Source: Sphingomonas caseinilytica
GTDB taxonomy: Bacteria; Pseudomonadota; Alphaproteobacteria; Sphingomonadales; Sphingomonadaceae
Assembly: GCF_023516455.1 (NCBI RefSeq)
Contig: NZ_JAMGBA010000001.1
Coordinates: forward strand, 1,240,001 to 1,304,000
DNA length: 64,000 nucleotides
Direction: 5' to 3'
Shown here: positions 44,878 through 55,284 of the stretch, one piece after another
Numbering within the stretch: the stretch's first letter is position 1
Layout: every line of letters starts with the position of its first letter
Program-made: the position numbers and the translations under genes
The notes under the pieces: model-generated
Seen by the model: the letters and a program-made list of their open reading frames with translations, nothing else
What the model was told of the DNA's origin: nothing
Database searches by the model: none

Positions 44878-45609
44878 TTACTGAAGCTCGAAGCTCATCG
44901 ACACATTGACCTGCAGCTGCTGCGTGCCTGGATCGATCTTGGTATCGGCGGCAGCTCCACGTTCCGCCATTTGCGCCATCATGGGCATTGGCGGCGGGAC
45001 ATTATAGCCCCCGCCTTCGCTGACGGAAATCAGCCGTACCACCCGCATCCCAAGCGCCCGGGCATAAAGGTCCGCCCTTGCGCGACCGTTGGCGATGGCC
45101 TTGGTGCGGGCCTCGTCGAGGGCCGATTCCGGCTTGTCGATGGTGAGGTTCGGGCCGTTGATCTGGTTTGCGCCCTCCGCGACCAGCGCATCGAGGATCG
45201 TGCCGGTCCGCTTCAGGTCGCGAAACTTCACGTTGACCGTGTTCGTCGCGCGGTATCCGGTCAGCCGCGGCGGCCGGTTCTGATCATATTGATATTCCGG
45301 ATTGAGGTTGATCGACGATGTCTGGATGTCCCGATCTTCGATCCCGGCCCGTTTCAACGCCGATCGAACCCGATCCATGCGGGCCGCATTCTCCTCGATG
45401 GCGGCGGTGGCGGTCGGCTGAAGCGTCTGAACGCCCGCCGAAATGATCGCGATATCCGGTACCCGAGTCACCTCTCCGGTCGCACTGACGTCCAGGCGGG
45501 TCCCGGTCAGTACAGGTAGTTGAACCGGCACGGTCTGGGCGTGGGCCGTACCAATAGCCATCGGGGCCGCCGCCAGTGCCAACGCTGCAACCAATCTCAT
45601 CCGCATCAT
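44878..45609 (-). CDS. SIMPL-domain periplasmic protein
   Basis: 243-residue protein with signal peptide (M-R-M-R-L-V-A-A-L-A-L-A-A-A-P-M-A-I-G-T-A-H-A). SIMPL domain (DUF541): V-S-A-T-G-E-V, P-D-I-A-I-I-S-A-G-V-Q-T, Y-R-A-T-N-T-V-N-V and the A-R-A-D-L-Y-A-R-A-L-G segment. Bacterial members protect against oxidative or envelope stress; not assigned further. Placed between two GlsB paralogues. Confidence 0.85.
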   Translation of the reverse strand: MMRMRLVAALALAAAPMAIGTAHAQTVPVQLPVLTGTRLDVSATGEVTRVPDIAIISAGVQTLQPTATAAIEENAARMDRVRSALKRAGIEDRDIQTSSINLNPEYQYDQNRPPRLTGYRATNTVNVKFRDLKRTGTILDALVAEGANQINGPNLTIDKPESALDEARTKAIANGRARADLYARALGMRVVRLISVSEGGGYNVPPPMPMMAQMAERGAAADTKIDPGTQQLQVNVSMSFELQ

Positions 45610-45691
45610 TACCTCCCGCCAACGAACAGGGCCATCGGCGCACCGTGGATGATGCGCGATGGCCCCAATATGAACGATTTGGGGTAGAAGT

Positions 45692-45952
45692 TCAGCGGCG
45701 CCGCAGAACCAGCCGATATACCAAAAGTATGAGAAATGCGCCGATTACGGCGGCAACGAAGCCTGCGGCTTCGCTTTCATCATACCATCCCACCGCTTTT
45801 CCGAGGAAACCTGCCAGCAGCGCCCCGGCGATGCCGAGCAGAATCGTGATCAGGCAACCTCCCGGGTCCTTGCCGGGCATGAGCAGCTTGGCGATGCCGC
45901 CGGCCAGCAGGCCGATCACAATCCAGCCAAGGATTCCGTAGTTTTCGATCAT
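45692..45952 (-). CDS. GlsB/YeaQ/YmgE stress-response membrane protein, paralogue 2
   Basis: 86-residue three-TM protein: G-W-I-V-I-G-L-L-A-G-G-I-A-K-L-L, the P-G-K-D-P-G-G-C family turn, and L-G-I-A-G-A-L-L-A-G-F. Only distantly similar to the paralogue at 44.6 kb. A GAAAC-N16-CGTT element 32 bp upstream looks like an EcfG promoter. Confidence 0.88.
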   Translation of the reverse strand: MIENYGILGWIVIGLLAGGIAKLLMPGKDPGGCLITILLGIAGALLAGFLGKAVGWYDESEAAGFVAAVIGAFLILLVYRLVLRRR

Positions 45953-45983
45953 CCCTTACTACCTCCCTGTGGTAAAACGGCGC

Positions 45984-46008
45984 AACGACCTTGGATCACG
46001 CTCGTTTC
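45984..46008 (-). promoter_or_regulatory. EcfG-like promoter for second GlsB gene
   Basis: Minus strand GAAAC-N16-CGTT, one mismatch in the -35 to GGAAC-N16-CGTT, ending 32 bp before the ATG at 45952. A start a few bases after CGTT would leave a leader of about 25 nt. Confidence 0.5.
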
Positions 46009-46179
46009 AGCTTTGCAACAACGCGCGTCGGTGTAAGGGGTGCCGCCGTTCGTAGAAAAAGCCTTTCCACAAGCGGCGAAGGCAGTGCAGTTGCGCCGAG
46101 TGACTTATTTGCGTAATACAGTGAAAGCAGCTCATAATGCAGCTTATGTTGCTGCTGCTGATTACGATTGGTGGAAAGA

Positions 46180-47364
46180 ATGCGTCTTATGAACCGGGAA
46201 ACGAGTTTCTCCAGCTCCGACACACTGGTCGTTGTGGACCGGTCGACGCGGCGGCGGAACATCATCATCGCCGCGGTGGTGGGCATCGCTGTCCTGCTGG
46301 CGGCCTTCCTGATCTTTGGTCGGGGCGGCGACGAAAAGGCTGCCGGTGCAGCGGGTGCAGGTCCCGGCGGCGGGCAAGTACCGACCGTGACCGTGGTCGT
46401 ACCGGGCCGGACCCAGGTTGCGCGGGCAATTGCCGCCACCGGATCGCTGGCAGCACGCGTCGACATGCCGGTTGGCGTTGCCGGCGAAGGCGGAATGGTC
46501 GCCTCGGTCCTGGTCCAGCCGGGTCAGTGGGTTGGCGCCGGACAGACGCTTGCCGTCATCGATCGTGCCGTCCAGGCACGTCAGACGCAGCAGCTTGCAG
46601 CCCAGGTCCAGGTCGCCCGCGCCGACGCAGCGCTGGCCCAGAATGAATTTGAACGCAGCGAATCGCTGGTCGGCCGCGGTTTCGTCTCGAAGGCGGACCT
46701 CGACCGCAAGCGGGCAGCCCGCGACGCCGCAACTGCGCGTGTCCGCGTTTCCGAGGCAAGCCTTGCAGAAAGCCGTGCCCGCATGGGCCGGCTGGATATT
46801 CGCTCACCGGCGGCAGGCTTGGTCCTTGAGCGTAACGTCGAGCCGGGCCAGGTCGTGAGCCCCGGATCGGGCGCTTTGTTCCGCGTCGCTCGCGGCGGCG
46901 AAATGGAGCTGAAGGCACAGCTGAGCGAGGCCGACCTTGTCACCCTGAAGGTCGGAGCTCCGGCCAGCGTGACCCCGGTCGGCTCGGCGCAAAGCTATGC
47001 CGGATCGGTTTGGCAGATTTCCCCGGTGGTCAACATGCAAAACCGGCAGGGCGTGGCGCGTATCGCACTTCCCTATAACGAAACGCTGCGTCCGGGCGGG
47101 TTCGCATCGGTCAGCATCGTTGCCGGTTCACAGGAAGCACCGGTCCTGCCGGAATCCGCGATCCAGAGCGATGACAAGGGCAACTTCGTCTACGTCGTCA
47201 GCAAGGCCAACCGGGCCGAGCGTCGGCCGGTCAAGACCGGTACCGTTACACCGGCCGGGATTGCCGTCGTCGAAGGGCTGAGCGGCAATGAAATGGTCGT
47301 CCTTCGGGCAGGCGGCTTCCTGAATCCTGGGGACCGGGTGCGCCCGCAACGCCAGAAGAACTAA
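46180..47364 (+). CDS. RND efflux periplasmic adaptor (HlyD/MFP)
   Basis: 394-residue membrane-fusion protein linking an RND pump to an outer-membrane channel. N-terminal anchor helix (I-I-I-A-A-V-V-G-I-A-V-L-L-A-A-F), lipoyl half-motifs (V-Q-P-G-Q-W-V-G-A-G-Q-T-L-A, V-E-P-G-Q-V-V-S-P-G), a helical hairpin (about 125-190), then beta barrel. Start choice is open: ATG at 46180, with GTG/TTG alternatives slightly upstream. The RND permease follows after 25 bp; no outer-membrane factor in the window. Confidence 0.88.
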   Translation: MRLMNRETSFSSSDTLVVVDRSTRRRNIIIAAVVGIAVLLAAFLIFGRGGDEKAAGAAGAGPGGGQVPTVTVVVPGRTQVARAIAATGSLAARVDMPVGVAGEGGMVASVLVQPGQWVGAGQTLAVIDRAVQARQTQQLAAQVQVARADAALAQNEFERSESLVGRGFVSKADLDRKRAARDAATARVRVSEASLAESRARMGRLDIRSPAAGLVLERNVEPGQVVSPGSGALFRVARGGEMELKAQLSEADLVTLKVGAPASVTPVGSAQSYAGSVWQISPVVNMQNRQGVARIALPYNETLRPGGFASVSIVAGSQEAPVLPESAIQSDDKGNFVYVVSKANRAERRPVKTGTVTPAGIAVVEGLSGNEMVVLRAGGFLNPGDRVRPQRQKN

Positions 47365-47389
47365 GTCAGGCCGGATTGGGAATAGTCGC

Positions 47390-50300
47390 ATGAATTTCAA
47401 GAATATCTCGGCCTGGTGCATCCGTAACCCGGTTCCCCCGATCGTGCTGTTCATCGGGCTGACGCTGGCCGGCCTGGTTGCGTTCATGCGAATGGATGTC
47501 CAGGACACCCCGGACATCGAGTTCCCGGTCGTCATTGCCAGCATCAGCCAGCCCGGCGCGGCGCCGACCGAAATCGAGAACCAGATAACGCAGCTGGTGG
47601 AATCCTCCGTCAGGACGCTGACCGGCGTTCGCAGCATCAGCTCGACGGCAAATGAAGGTTCTTCGACCACCGTGGTCGAGTTCGAGATGGGCACCGACGT
47701 CAACCAGTCGGTCAACGAAGTGAAGAACGCCATCGACCAGATCCGCGGAGAGCTGCCGGACGGGATCCTTGAGCCGTTCATCGAGAAGGAAACCACCTCC
47801 AGCAATCCGATCGCTTATTATGCGGTTGCGGCGCCCGACATGACGATCGAGCAATTGAGCTGGTTCGTCGACGATGCGGTCGCAAAGCGGCTGCTGGCGA
47901 TCAACGGCATGGCGCAGGTCCAGCGCAACGGCGGCGTGGACCGCGAAATCAGGGTCATTCTGGATCCAGCGCGCATGCAGTCGCTTGGCGTTACCGCCTC
48001 GCAGGTCAACTCGGCGCTACGGCAGCTGAACGTCAATGCCGCAGGCGGACGGGCGGAGATCGCCGGCTCACGCCAATCGGTTCGCGTCCTCGGCAATGCG
48101 GTCAACGCCTATGAACTTTCGCAAACCCAGATCCAGCTGCCGGGCGGCCGCACGGTCCAGCTTGCCGACATTGCCAGCGTCAGTGACAGCTTCGGCGAGC
48201 AACAGCGTATCGGTAAGATCCGTGGCGCCCAGGTCGTCAATTTCTCGATGGCCAGAGCGAAGGGCGCATCCGACGTCACCGTCTACGACAATGCGGTGAA
48301 GGAACTCGAGAAAATCGAGAAGGAGAACCCGGGGATCAAGTTCACCGAGCTGTTCACCAGCGTCGATTATACCAAGCAGCAATATTCCAGCTCGATGCTG
48401 GCGATGGTCGAAGGCGCCGTCCTCGCGGTCCTGGTCGTCTTCCTGTTCCTGCGCGACACCAGGGCGACCCTGATTTCCGCGATTGCCATTCCGCTCTCGG
48501 CGATTCCCGCCTTCTGGTTCATGGACCTGATGGGCATCACCCTGAACTCGCTGTCACTCCTCGCGCTGGGCCTCGTGGCCGGCGTCCTGGTCGACGACGC
48601 GATCGTCGAGATCGAAAATATCGTGCGCCACATGCGCATGGGTAAATCCGCATATCAGGCGTCGATTGATGCAGCTGACGAAATCGGTCTCGCCGTGCTC
48701 GCGACCACCATGTCGATCGTCGCGGTGTTCCTGCCGGTGGCGATGATGCCCGGCATTTCCGGCCAGTTCTTTAAGAATTTCGGCTATACGGTCGTTCTGG
48801 CCGTGCTGATGAGCCTGTTCGTTGCGCGAATGATCACGCCGCTCATTGCCGCCTATTTCCTGAAGGCACACGGAGCGCAGTCGCACGGCGAAGGCAAGCT
48901 CATGGATTATTACATGAGCGTGCTACGCTGGTCGCTCGATTCATCGAAGGCCAAGGCCATGCGCGCCGAGCTGGGGACCGTGCCGCTTCGCCCGGCCTAC
49001 TGGTTCGTCGAGTTCTTCTTTATCCTGCTGGTCGTCGCTGCCTTTGGCGGAACGATCGCAATGGTGCCGAAGCTCATGACGCCACTGGAGCTGCCGGCGA
49101 TCGTGCCGATGGCGATTGGGTTCGTGCTGGCGCTCGTCGCCGGCTACCTGGCGGTAAAGCTGCTGGGCCTTGCAATCCGAGCCGCCAACAGCGGCGCAGC
49201 CAGCTATCATGATTTCATTACCGGCCGGTGGACCGCGCGCTTCCGCGACCATCGCATTTGGATCATGGGCATCGGCTTCCTGTCGTTCGTCGCGACGATC
49301 GGCATGTTCATGTCGCTCCCCAGCCAGTTCTTCCCGACCACCAATTCGGACTTCAGCCGCCTGAGGATCGAAATGCTCCCGGGAACCACGATCGAGCAGA
49401 CCGAAGCGGTTGCCGACCAAGTTGCGGACATCATCAACGAGCAACCCGAAACACTGACGGCGCTTGAGAGCATCCGCGAAGGCAATGCGAATATCTTCAT
49501 CACCCTGAAGAAGGATCGCGAGCGCAGCAGCATCGATTATGAGCGGGATATTACGCCGCAACTGGCGCAAATCCCGGATGCGCGGGTCAGCTTCATGTCG
49601 CAGAGCGGCGGGGGTGGCACCGGTCGCGACATTTCGATCATGCTTTCCGGATCGGATCCGGTGCTGCTTAACCAGACGGCTAGCAAGCTGGTCGATGAGA
49701 TGAGCAACCTTAAGGAAATCCGGGCACCGCGGGTCAACGCCGACCTCCGCCGGCCGGAACTGCTGATCAAGCCGCAGCTGGACCTTGCTGCCCAGCTTGG
49801 CGTGACGACGACCGCGCTGAGCCAGACGATCCGCATCGCGACGATGGGCGACATCGATCAGAACAGCGCCAAATTCTCGCTGAGCGACCGACAGGTGCCG
49901 ATCCGCGTCATGCTGCCGGAGAATTCTCGGCGAGACCTTGAGACCATCCGCAACCTGCCGGTGCCGACCACGTCGGGCGGCAGCGTCCCGCTGAGCCGAG
50001 TGGCGGAAATCAGCTTCGGATCCGGTCCGACGACCATCCAGCGTTATAACCAGAACCGCCGCATCTTCGTCGGCGCGGATCTGGCCCCGAACGTAGTCAA
50101 GAGCGAAGCGATGGCGAAGATCAACGCGCTGCCGACCATGACCAACCTCCCGACGGGCGTCTCCAATGCCCCGTTTGGCGATGACGAGTGGCAGGCGGAG
50201 ATGATGAACGGCTTCCTGGTGGCCCTGGTCTCCGGCGTGATGCTGGTGTTCGGCGTGCTGGTGCTGCTCTACCGCCGCTTCATGTCGCCGCTGGTCAACA

Positions 50301-50785
50301 TGGGTTCCTTGCTCCTGGCACCTCTGGGCGGCCTGATCGCGCTGGCGATCATCGGTCAGCCCCTGTCGCTTCCGGTGTTCATCGGCATCCTCATGCTGTT
50401 CGGTATCGTCGCCAAGAACTCGATCCTGCTGGTCGACTTTGCCGTGGAGATGATGGACCATGGCATGACCAAGTTCGAAGCCTTGATGGAAGCAGGTCAC
50501 AAGCGCGCCCAGCCGATCGTGATGACCACGGTGGCGATGGTCGCGGGCATGGTTCCGACGGCCGTATCGCTGTCGGGCGACGGCGCGTGGCGCGCACCGA
50601 TGGGCACGGTGGTGATCGGCGGCCTCATATTGTCGACGCTGCTCACCCTGTTGATCGTGCCGGCCGGCTTCAGCCTGGCGGATGGCCTGGAGAAGCGCGT
50701 CGGACCGTGGCTGCGCAAGCGCGTCCTGACGCTTGAACATGGCCATGAAGATCCCGGCCGCATGACACCGCAACCGGCGGAGTGA
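47390..50785 (+). CDS. RND efflux permease with extra two-helix insert
   Basis: 1131-residue proton-driven exporter of the AcrB/MdtB/HAE1 class. Visible: [10 protein letters not shown] near the start, the periplasmic porter domains, TM4 with D-D-A-I-V-E-I-E-N and the second half with [18 protein letters not shown]. Ordinary members are about 1030-1050 residues; here residues about 510-618 between TM6 and TM7 hold an added segment with two more hydrophobic stretches ([23 protein letters not shown]). The drug or lipid exported is not predictable. Confidence 0.92.
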   Translation: MNFKNISAWCIRNPVPPIVLFIGLTLAGLVAFMRMDVQDTPDIEFPVVIASISQPGAAPTEIENQITQLVESSVRTLTGVRSISSTANEGSSTTVVEFEMGTDVNQSVNEVKNAIDQIRGELPDGILEPFIEKETTSSNPIAYYAVAAPDMTIEQLSWFVDDAVAKRLLAINGMAQVQRNGGVDREIRVILDPARMQSLGVTASQVNSALRQLNVNAAGGRAEIAGSRQSVRVLGNAVNAYELSQTQIQLPGGRTVQLADIASVSDSFGEQQRIGKIRGAQVVNFSMARAKGASDVTVYDNAVKELEKIEKENPGIKFTELFTSVDYTKQQYSSSMLAMVEGAVLAVLVVFLFLRDTRATLISAIAIPLSAIPAFWFMDLMGITLNSLSLLALGLVAGVLVDDAIVEIENIVRHMRMGKSAYQASIDAADEIGLAVLATTMSIVAVFLPVAMMPGISGQFFKNFGYTVVLAVLMSLFVARMITPLIAAYFLKAHGAQSHGEGKLMDYYMSVLRWSLDSSKAKAMRAELGTVPLRPAYWFVEFFFILLVVAAFGGTIAMVPKLMTPLELPAIVPMAIGFVLALVAGYLAVKLLGLAIRAANSGAASYHDFITGRWTARFRDHRIWIMGIGFLSFVATIGMFMSLPSQFFPTTNSDFSRLRIEMLPGTTIEQTEAVADQVADIINEQPETLTALESIREGNANIFITLKKDRERSSIDYERDITPQLAQIPDARVSFMSQSGGGGTGRDISIMLSGSDPVLLNQTASKLVDEMSNLKEIRAPRVNADLRRPELLIKPQLDLAAQLGVTTTALSQTIRIATMGDIDQNSAKFSLSDRQVPIRVMLPENSRRDLETIRNLPVPTTSGGSVPLSRVAEISFGSGPTTIQRYNQNRRIFVGADLAPNVVKSEAMAKINALPTMTNLPTGVSNAPFGDDEWQAEMMNGFLVALVSGVMLVFGVLVLLYRRFMSPLVNMGSLLLAPLGGLIALAIIGQPLSLPVFIGILMLFGIVAKNSILLVDFAVEMMDHGMTKFEALMEAGHKRAQPIVMTTVAMVAGMVPTAVSLSGDGAWRAPMGTVVIGGLILSTLLTLLIVPAGFSLADGLEKRVGPWLRKRVLTLEHGHEDPGRMTPQPAE

Positions 50786-50816
50786 CATCGCCAACGCTGG
50801 GGTTAGAGTGGCGGTG

Positions 50817-52085
50817 ATGAGTTCACCGCCTCCCGCCCCGGTTCTTGCCCGGTTCAATCCGGCCCAGCCTGGCGCGGCGGGGATGAAGGCTGCCGCAACC
50901 GGGCTGCTGGTGGTGATGGCGGCGATCTTCGTCATCGCCCGGCATTTCGAACATGCCTATCCCTGGGTCGGCTATGTGAAAGCATTTGCCGAGGCGGCGA
51001 TGGTCGGCGGCCTGGCCGACTGGTTTGCCGTCACCGCCCTGTTCCGTCATCCCCTTGGCCTTCCGATCCCGCACACCGCGATCATACCGCGCAACAAGGA
51101 TCGTATCGGCGACGCGCTGGCCAACTTCCTGCAGCAGAACTTCCTCGTCGCCCCCGTCGTGGCGCGACGAATGCGGAATATGGATGTGGCCGGCGCCGTC
51201 GGCCGGTTCCTCCAGGCGCCCCAAGGCGAGGAAACGCGCATCCGGAGGGGTGCCAGCCGTCTCATCGCCGACCTGTTCGAAAGCCTGGACGACGAGCGGC
51301 TGGGCGGACTGGTCAAGACATCCATCGCAAACCGCATCCGCAAGATGGAAGTGTCGCCGCTCCTTGGGCACGCGCTGGCCTCGGCGATCAACGAGGATCG
51401 CCATGTACCGATGCTGGAGGCGGCGATCCGATGGACCGCCCGCGCACTGGACGCCAACGAAGGCCTGATCCGCGATATGGTCCACAAGCGGGCCAATTGG
51501 GTGCTGAAGCTGGCCGGCCTCGATGCGAAGCTTGCCGATGCGATCGTCGATGGGCTGCGAAAGCTCAGCGCCGACATGCATACCGACCCGGCCCATCCAG
51601 TCAGGGTGAAGATTGAGCAGGCGCTGGCCGACCTGGCGAACGACCTCCAGACAAAGCCCGAAACCAGGGAGAAGGTCGAAGAAATCAAACAGCAGCTGCT
51701 CGACAACAAATCGGTGTCGATGTGGCTCGACACGCTTTGGCAAAAAGGCCGCGAGGCGATCATCCGCGCCGCCCGCAATCCCGACGCCGCCATGGCCGGG
51801 AAACTGGGCGATGTGCTGAAATCCATGGGCGAGAGCCTGGAGAACGACCCGCGCCTCAAGTCTGCGATCAACATGTTCGTCCGCCGGTCCGTGTCCGGGA
51901 TGGCCGCCAGCTATGGCGGTTCGATCGTCAAGCTGGTCAGCGAAACGGTTCGCCGGTGGGATGCGCAAACCATAACCGACCGACTGGAAACGACAGTCGG
52001 CCGTGACCTTCAATATATCCGGATCAACGGAACGCTTGTCGGCGGGTTGGTCGGCGTCGTGCTGCACGCGCTCGACGCGATCTAG
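50817..52085 (+). CDS. DUF445 membrane protein
   Basis: 422-residue protein. One or two N-terminal TM helices, then the DUF445 head A-F-A-E-A-A-M-V-G-G-L-A-D-W-F-A-V-T-A-L-F-R-H-P-L-G-L-P-I-P-H-T-A-I-I-P, and a long helical domain ending in a second TM (G-T-L-V-G-G-L-V-G-V-V). Function unknown in all members. A GTG three codons earlier is the alternative start. Confidence 0.85.
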   Translation: MSSPPPAPVLARFNPAQPGAAGMKAAATGLLVVMAAIFVIARHFEHAYPWVGYVKAFAEAAMVGGLADWFAVTALFRHPLGLPIPHTAIIPRNKDRIGDALANFLQQNFLVAPVVARRMRNMDVAGAVGRFLQAPQGEETRIRRGASRLIADLFESLDDERLGGLVKTSIANRIRKMEVSPLLGHALASAINEDRHVPMLEAAIRWTARALDANEGLIRDMVHKRANWVLKLAGLDAKLADAIVDGLRKLSADMHTDPAHPVRVKIEQALADLANDLQTKPETREKVEEIKQQLLDNKSVSMWLDTLWQKGREAIIRAARNPDAAMAGKLGDVLKSMGESLENDPRLKSAINMFVRRSVSGMAASYGGSIVKLVSETVRRWDAQTITDRLETTVGRDLQYIRINGTLVGGLVGVVLHALDAI

Positions 52086-52150
52086 GGGCTTGCATCCGCG
52101 CCATTGACCGGCTCCATTCCCCTTCGAAATCGATCAGGGGAATCACCGAA

Positions 52151-53479
52151 ATGAAGTTTGCCGCCGGACTTGCCGCGACCGTAGCCGCGTTCGCTCTTGC
52201 CACTCCATCAATCGCCCAGACGCCCGAGGCGGTAACGGTCATTCACGCCGGTACCGTCCTGACCGATCCCGGCAAGGCAGCCCTCAGCAACGCAAGCGTG
52301 ATCGTCCGCGGACGGACGATCGAGGCGGTCCAGCCCGGCTTCGTCGACGTGCCCGGCGCGAAGGTCGTCGACTTGCGCAACGCTACGGTCCTTCCGGGCC
52401 TGATCGACAGCCATGTCCACTTGAGCGGCCTCGACGATCGCTTCCAGGCGCGATTGCTCGCGTCAACGCGCGACAATGAGGACGAAGCCTATACCGCGCT
52501 GATCAACGCCCGGAAGACGCTGCTCGCCGGGTTCACGACCGTTCGCGACCTGGGTGGCGATCCGCGTCTGGTGATCAGCCTGCGAGATGCCATCAACGCA
52601 GGTGATCTGGCCGGCCCGACGATCATTTCCGCCGCCAGGATGGTGTCGGTGTCAGGCGGCCACGGCGATGCGCGCAACGGTCGCAACCGGGACGGAGCGG
52701 CGGCGGTCGCCAACCCCGGCAACGTCTGCAACGGCGCCGACGATTGCCGCCGTGCGGTTCGCGAGCAGATCAGCGCCGGTGCCGACGTCATCAAGATCGC
52801 CGCGACCGGCGGCGTCCTTTCGAATGTGCCGGGCGGCCTAAACCAGCAGATGATGGATGACGAGATGCGGGCCGTCGTCGCAACTGCAAGGACGTTCGAC
52901 CGGAAAGTCGCGGCGCATGCCCATGGGGTGGAAGGGGTCAACGCAGCCCTTCGTGCCGGCGTCAGCTCGATCGAACATGGCACCTTCACCAACGAAGAGA
53001 CCTTCCGGCTCTACAAGGAAACCGGCGCTTACTATGTCCCGACATTGCTGGCGCCTGCTGCGGCACTGGCTGACGGACAGCGCGGCGCACTGACAGCTGC
53101 CCAGTTCGACAAGGCCAAGCTGGCTGCGGGGAATGCGGAGAAGAGCTTTGGCGAGGCCATCAAGCGCGGCGTCAAGATCGCTTTCGGGACCGATACCGGC
53201 GTCAGCCCCCACGGCCGCAACGCCGAGGAATTCGCGCTGATGACCAAGAACGGGATGAGCCCTGCCCTGGCAATTCGTTCCGCGACCGTCGACGCCGCCG
53301 AACTGCTAGGCCTTTCCGCCCGCGTGGGAACGATCGAACCGGGCAAGGAAGCGGACATCATCGCCGTTGCCGGAGACCCGACGAGCAATGTTCGCCTGCT
53401 CGAGAATGTCGGCTTCGTGATGAAGCGTGGAAAGCTGATCAAGCTGGACGGCAAGCCGCAGCTGACCGCCGCCGACTAG
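52151..53479 (+). CDS. Secreted amidohydrolase (imidazolonepropionase-like)
   Basis: 442-residue enzyme with a signal peptide ([10 protein letters not shown] then [13 protein letters not shown]). Metal ligands H88 and H90 (D-S-H-V-H), the lysine of [11 protein letters not shown] in A-H-A-H-G and I-E-H-G-T, and D in G-T-D-T-G. It resembles Xaa-Pro or Xaa-Arg dipeptidases of the amidohydrolase class; peptide hydrolysis is a guess. Its stop overlaps murA's by 4 bp. Confidence 0.87.
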   Translation: MKFAAGLAATVAAFALATPSIAQTPEAVTVIHAGTVLTDPGKAALSNASVIVRGRTIEAVQPGFVDVPGAKVVDLRNATVLPGLIDSHVHLSGLDDRFQARLLASTRDNEDEAYTALINARKTLLAGFTTVRDLGGDPRLVISLRDAINAGDLAGPTIISAARMVSVSGGHGDARNGRNRDGAAAVANPGNVCNGADDCRRAVREQISAGADVIKIAATGGVLSNVPGGLNQQMMDDEMRAVVATARTFDRKVAAHAHGVEGVNAALRAGVSSIEHGTFTNEETFRLYKETGAYYVPTLLAPAAALADGQRGALTAAQFDKAKLAAGNAEKSFGEAIKRGVKIAFGTDTGVSPHGRNAEEFALMTKNGMSPALAIRSATVDAAELLGLSARVGTIEPGKEADIIAVAGDPTSNVRLLENVGFVMKRGKLIKLDGKPQLTAAD

Positions 53480-54759
53480 CCTGCGCTAACACGCTCTATG
53501 GTTGCACCGACGGCGGAGAGCTTTTCTTCGAGCCGCTCATAGCCGCGGTCGAGGTGGTAGACGCGAAGCACCTCGGTCTCCCCCTCGGCCGCGAGGCCGG
53601 CGAGAATGAGGCTCATCGAGGCGCGGAGGTCGGTCGCCATCACCTGCGCGCCGGTCAACGGATTGCCGCCCTTGACGATGGCGGATCGGCCATGGACTTC
53701 GATGTCAGCGCCCATCCGGCGAAGCTCCGGAACATGCATGTAGCGGTTCTCGAAGATGGTTTCCTCGAGGAAGCTTTGCCCCTCGGCGACCAGCAACATG
53801 GCCATGATCTGGGCCTGCATGTCGGTGGCGAAGCCCGGATAAGGCGCGGTCGAGATGGCGAGCGGGCGGAGCGGCTGGTGGGCGGTGACCTTCATGCCAC
53901 CATCGGTGAATTCGATCGCGAGCCCAGCAGCTGCCAGCGCGTTGGTGGTTGCCAGCATCTCGTGCGGGCGTACGCCGACGAGCTCGATCGAACCGCCGGT
54001 GATGCCGGCAGCGCAGGCGTAGCTGCCCGCTTCGATCCGGTCCGGCATTACTTCATATTCGCAACCATGCAGGCCTTCGACGCCGTCGATGATGAGGTGC
54101 GAGGAGCCGATGCCTTCGATCTTCGCGCCCATCGCCACTAGCAGGTTGCAGAGGTCGACGATCTCGGGTTCGCGCGCCGCGTTGAACAATTGGGTTCGGC
54201 CGGTCGTCAGCACCGCTGCCATCAGCGCATTTTCGGTCGCGCCTACAGACACGACGGGGAAGCTGAAGTCGCCGCCAGGAAGCCGGCCCTTGGGCGCGGT
54301 GGCCTTCACATAGCCGGCGGCGATCTCGATCTCCGCGCCCATGCATTCGAGCGCTTTCAGGTGAAGGTCGATCGGCCGGTCGCCGATTGCGCAGCCGCCA
54401 GGCAGTGAAACGGTCGATTCGCCGGCTCGGGCCAGCATCGGCCCAAGCACCAGGATCGAGGCCCGCATCTTTCGGACCATGTCATAGGGAGCGACGGTCG
54501 AGGCGATCTCGCTCGCCTGCAAAGTCATCTTGCGGCCAACCTCGCCCTTCTTGACGCCCGCGACCGAGGTCGAGACGCCGAGACCGTTGAGCAAATGGCC
54601 GAAGCTGTCGACGTCCGCCAGGCGCGGCAAATTGGCCAGCGTCAGCTTCTCGTCGGTGAGCAACGCGCAGGGGAGCAGCGTCAGTGCGCTGTTCTTTGCG
54701 CCCGAAATCGGGATCTTGCCTTCGAGGCGCTTGCCGCCGGTGATGCGAATGGAGTCCAT
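53476..54759 (-). CDS. murA: UDP-N-acetylglucosamine 1-carboxyvinyltransferase MurA
   Basis: 427-residue cytoplasmic enzyme adding enolpyruvate to UDP-GlcNAc, first step of peptidoglycan synthesis. Active-site C123 in [10 protein letters not shown], the Cys that reacts with fosfomycin. Two alpha/beta inside-out barrels, normal length. It lies 38 bp downstream of clpS, on the same strand. Confidence 0.97.
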   Translation of the reverse strand: MDSIRITGGKRLEGKIPISGAKNSALTLLPCALLTDEKLTLANLPRLADVDSFGHLLNGLGVSTSVAGVKKGEVGRKMTLQASEIASTVAPYDMVRKMRASILVLGPMLARAGESTVSLPGGCAIGDRPIDLHLKALECMGAEIEIAAGYVKATAPKGRLPGGDFSFPVVSVGATENALMAAVLTTGRTQLFNAAREPEIVDLCNLLVAMGAKIEGIGSSHLIIDGVEGLHGCEYEVMPDRIEAGSYACAAGITGGSIELVGVRPHEMLATTNALAAAGLAIEFTDGGMKVTAHQPLRPLAISTAPYPGFATDMQAQIMAMLLVAEGQSFLEETIFENRYMHVPELRRMGADIEVHGRSAIVKGGNPLTGAQVMATDLRASMSLILAGLAAEGETEVLRVYHLDRGYERLEEKLSAVGATIERVSAG

Positions 54760-54797
54760 TGCCGCGCTTTAGCGCGCCGGATGAGACTCACAAGATG

Positions 54798-55154
54798 TCA
54801 GGCTTTTTCCAAGGTGCACTGAAGCGGGTGCTGATTCTCCCGCGCGAAGTCGATGACCTGAGAAACTTTCGTTTCCGCGACTTCGTAGGTGAAGACCCCG
54901 CACACGGCCACGCCCTGCTGGTGGACCTGAAGCATGACGCGGGTCGCATCTTCTAAGTCCATGGTGAAATAGCGCTGCAGAACCAGGACGACGAACTCCA
55001 TCGGAGTATAGTCGTCGTTCAGCATCAGCACCTTGTAGTTGCTGGGCTTCTTCGTCCGCGGACGCGTGCGCGTTACGACTCCGGTCTCGATCTCGTCGAG
55101 GCCGTCGCCTTGTCCCGGCTCGTCGCCGGCCATCAGAATCACTCGGTCAATCAT
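54798..55154 (-). CDS. clpS: ClpS, ClpA adaptor protein
   Basis: 118-residue adaptor that hands N-degron proteins to ClpAP. Conserved core: [35 protein letters not shown] and the final H-P-L-Q-C-T. The N-terminal 35 residues are flexible. ClpA is not in the window. Confidence 0.95.
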   Translation of the reverse strand: MIDRVILMAGDEPGQGDGLDEIETGVVTRTRPRTKKPSNYKVLMLNDDYTPMEFVVLVLQRYFTMDLEDATRVMLQVHQQGVAVCGVFTYEVAETKVSQVIDFARENQHPLQCTLEKA

Positions 55155-55214
55155 GTCGGCCTAAAATATGGCATCCCCGCAACGAGCCGCAAGGCGGCAG
55201 GCTCCACATGTCCC

Positions 55215-55252
55215 GAAAAGAAAAGCGGCCGCCCCCGGGAGGGGACGGCCGC
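55215..55252 (-). terminator. Rho-independent terminator of phasin gene
   Basis: Read on the minus strand: GCGGCCG-TCCCC stem, 5-nt loop, GGGG-CGGCCGC, then TTTTCTTTT. Strong hairpin plus T-run, 33 bp after the phasin stop. Confidence 0.82.
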
Positions 55253-55284
55253 GAACAGGGTTGCCTCACACAAGAGGGGAGAGG

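Noticed and set aside
48941-50935. 664-residue antisense frame over the RND gene
   Set aside because: His/Arg/Asp-rich composition typical of the reverse of a GC-rich gene; no ribosome site, no domain.
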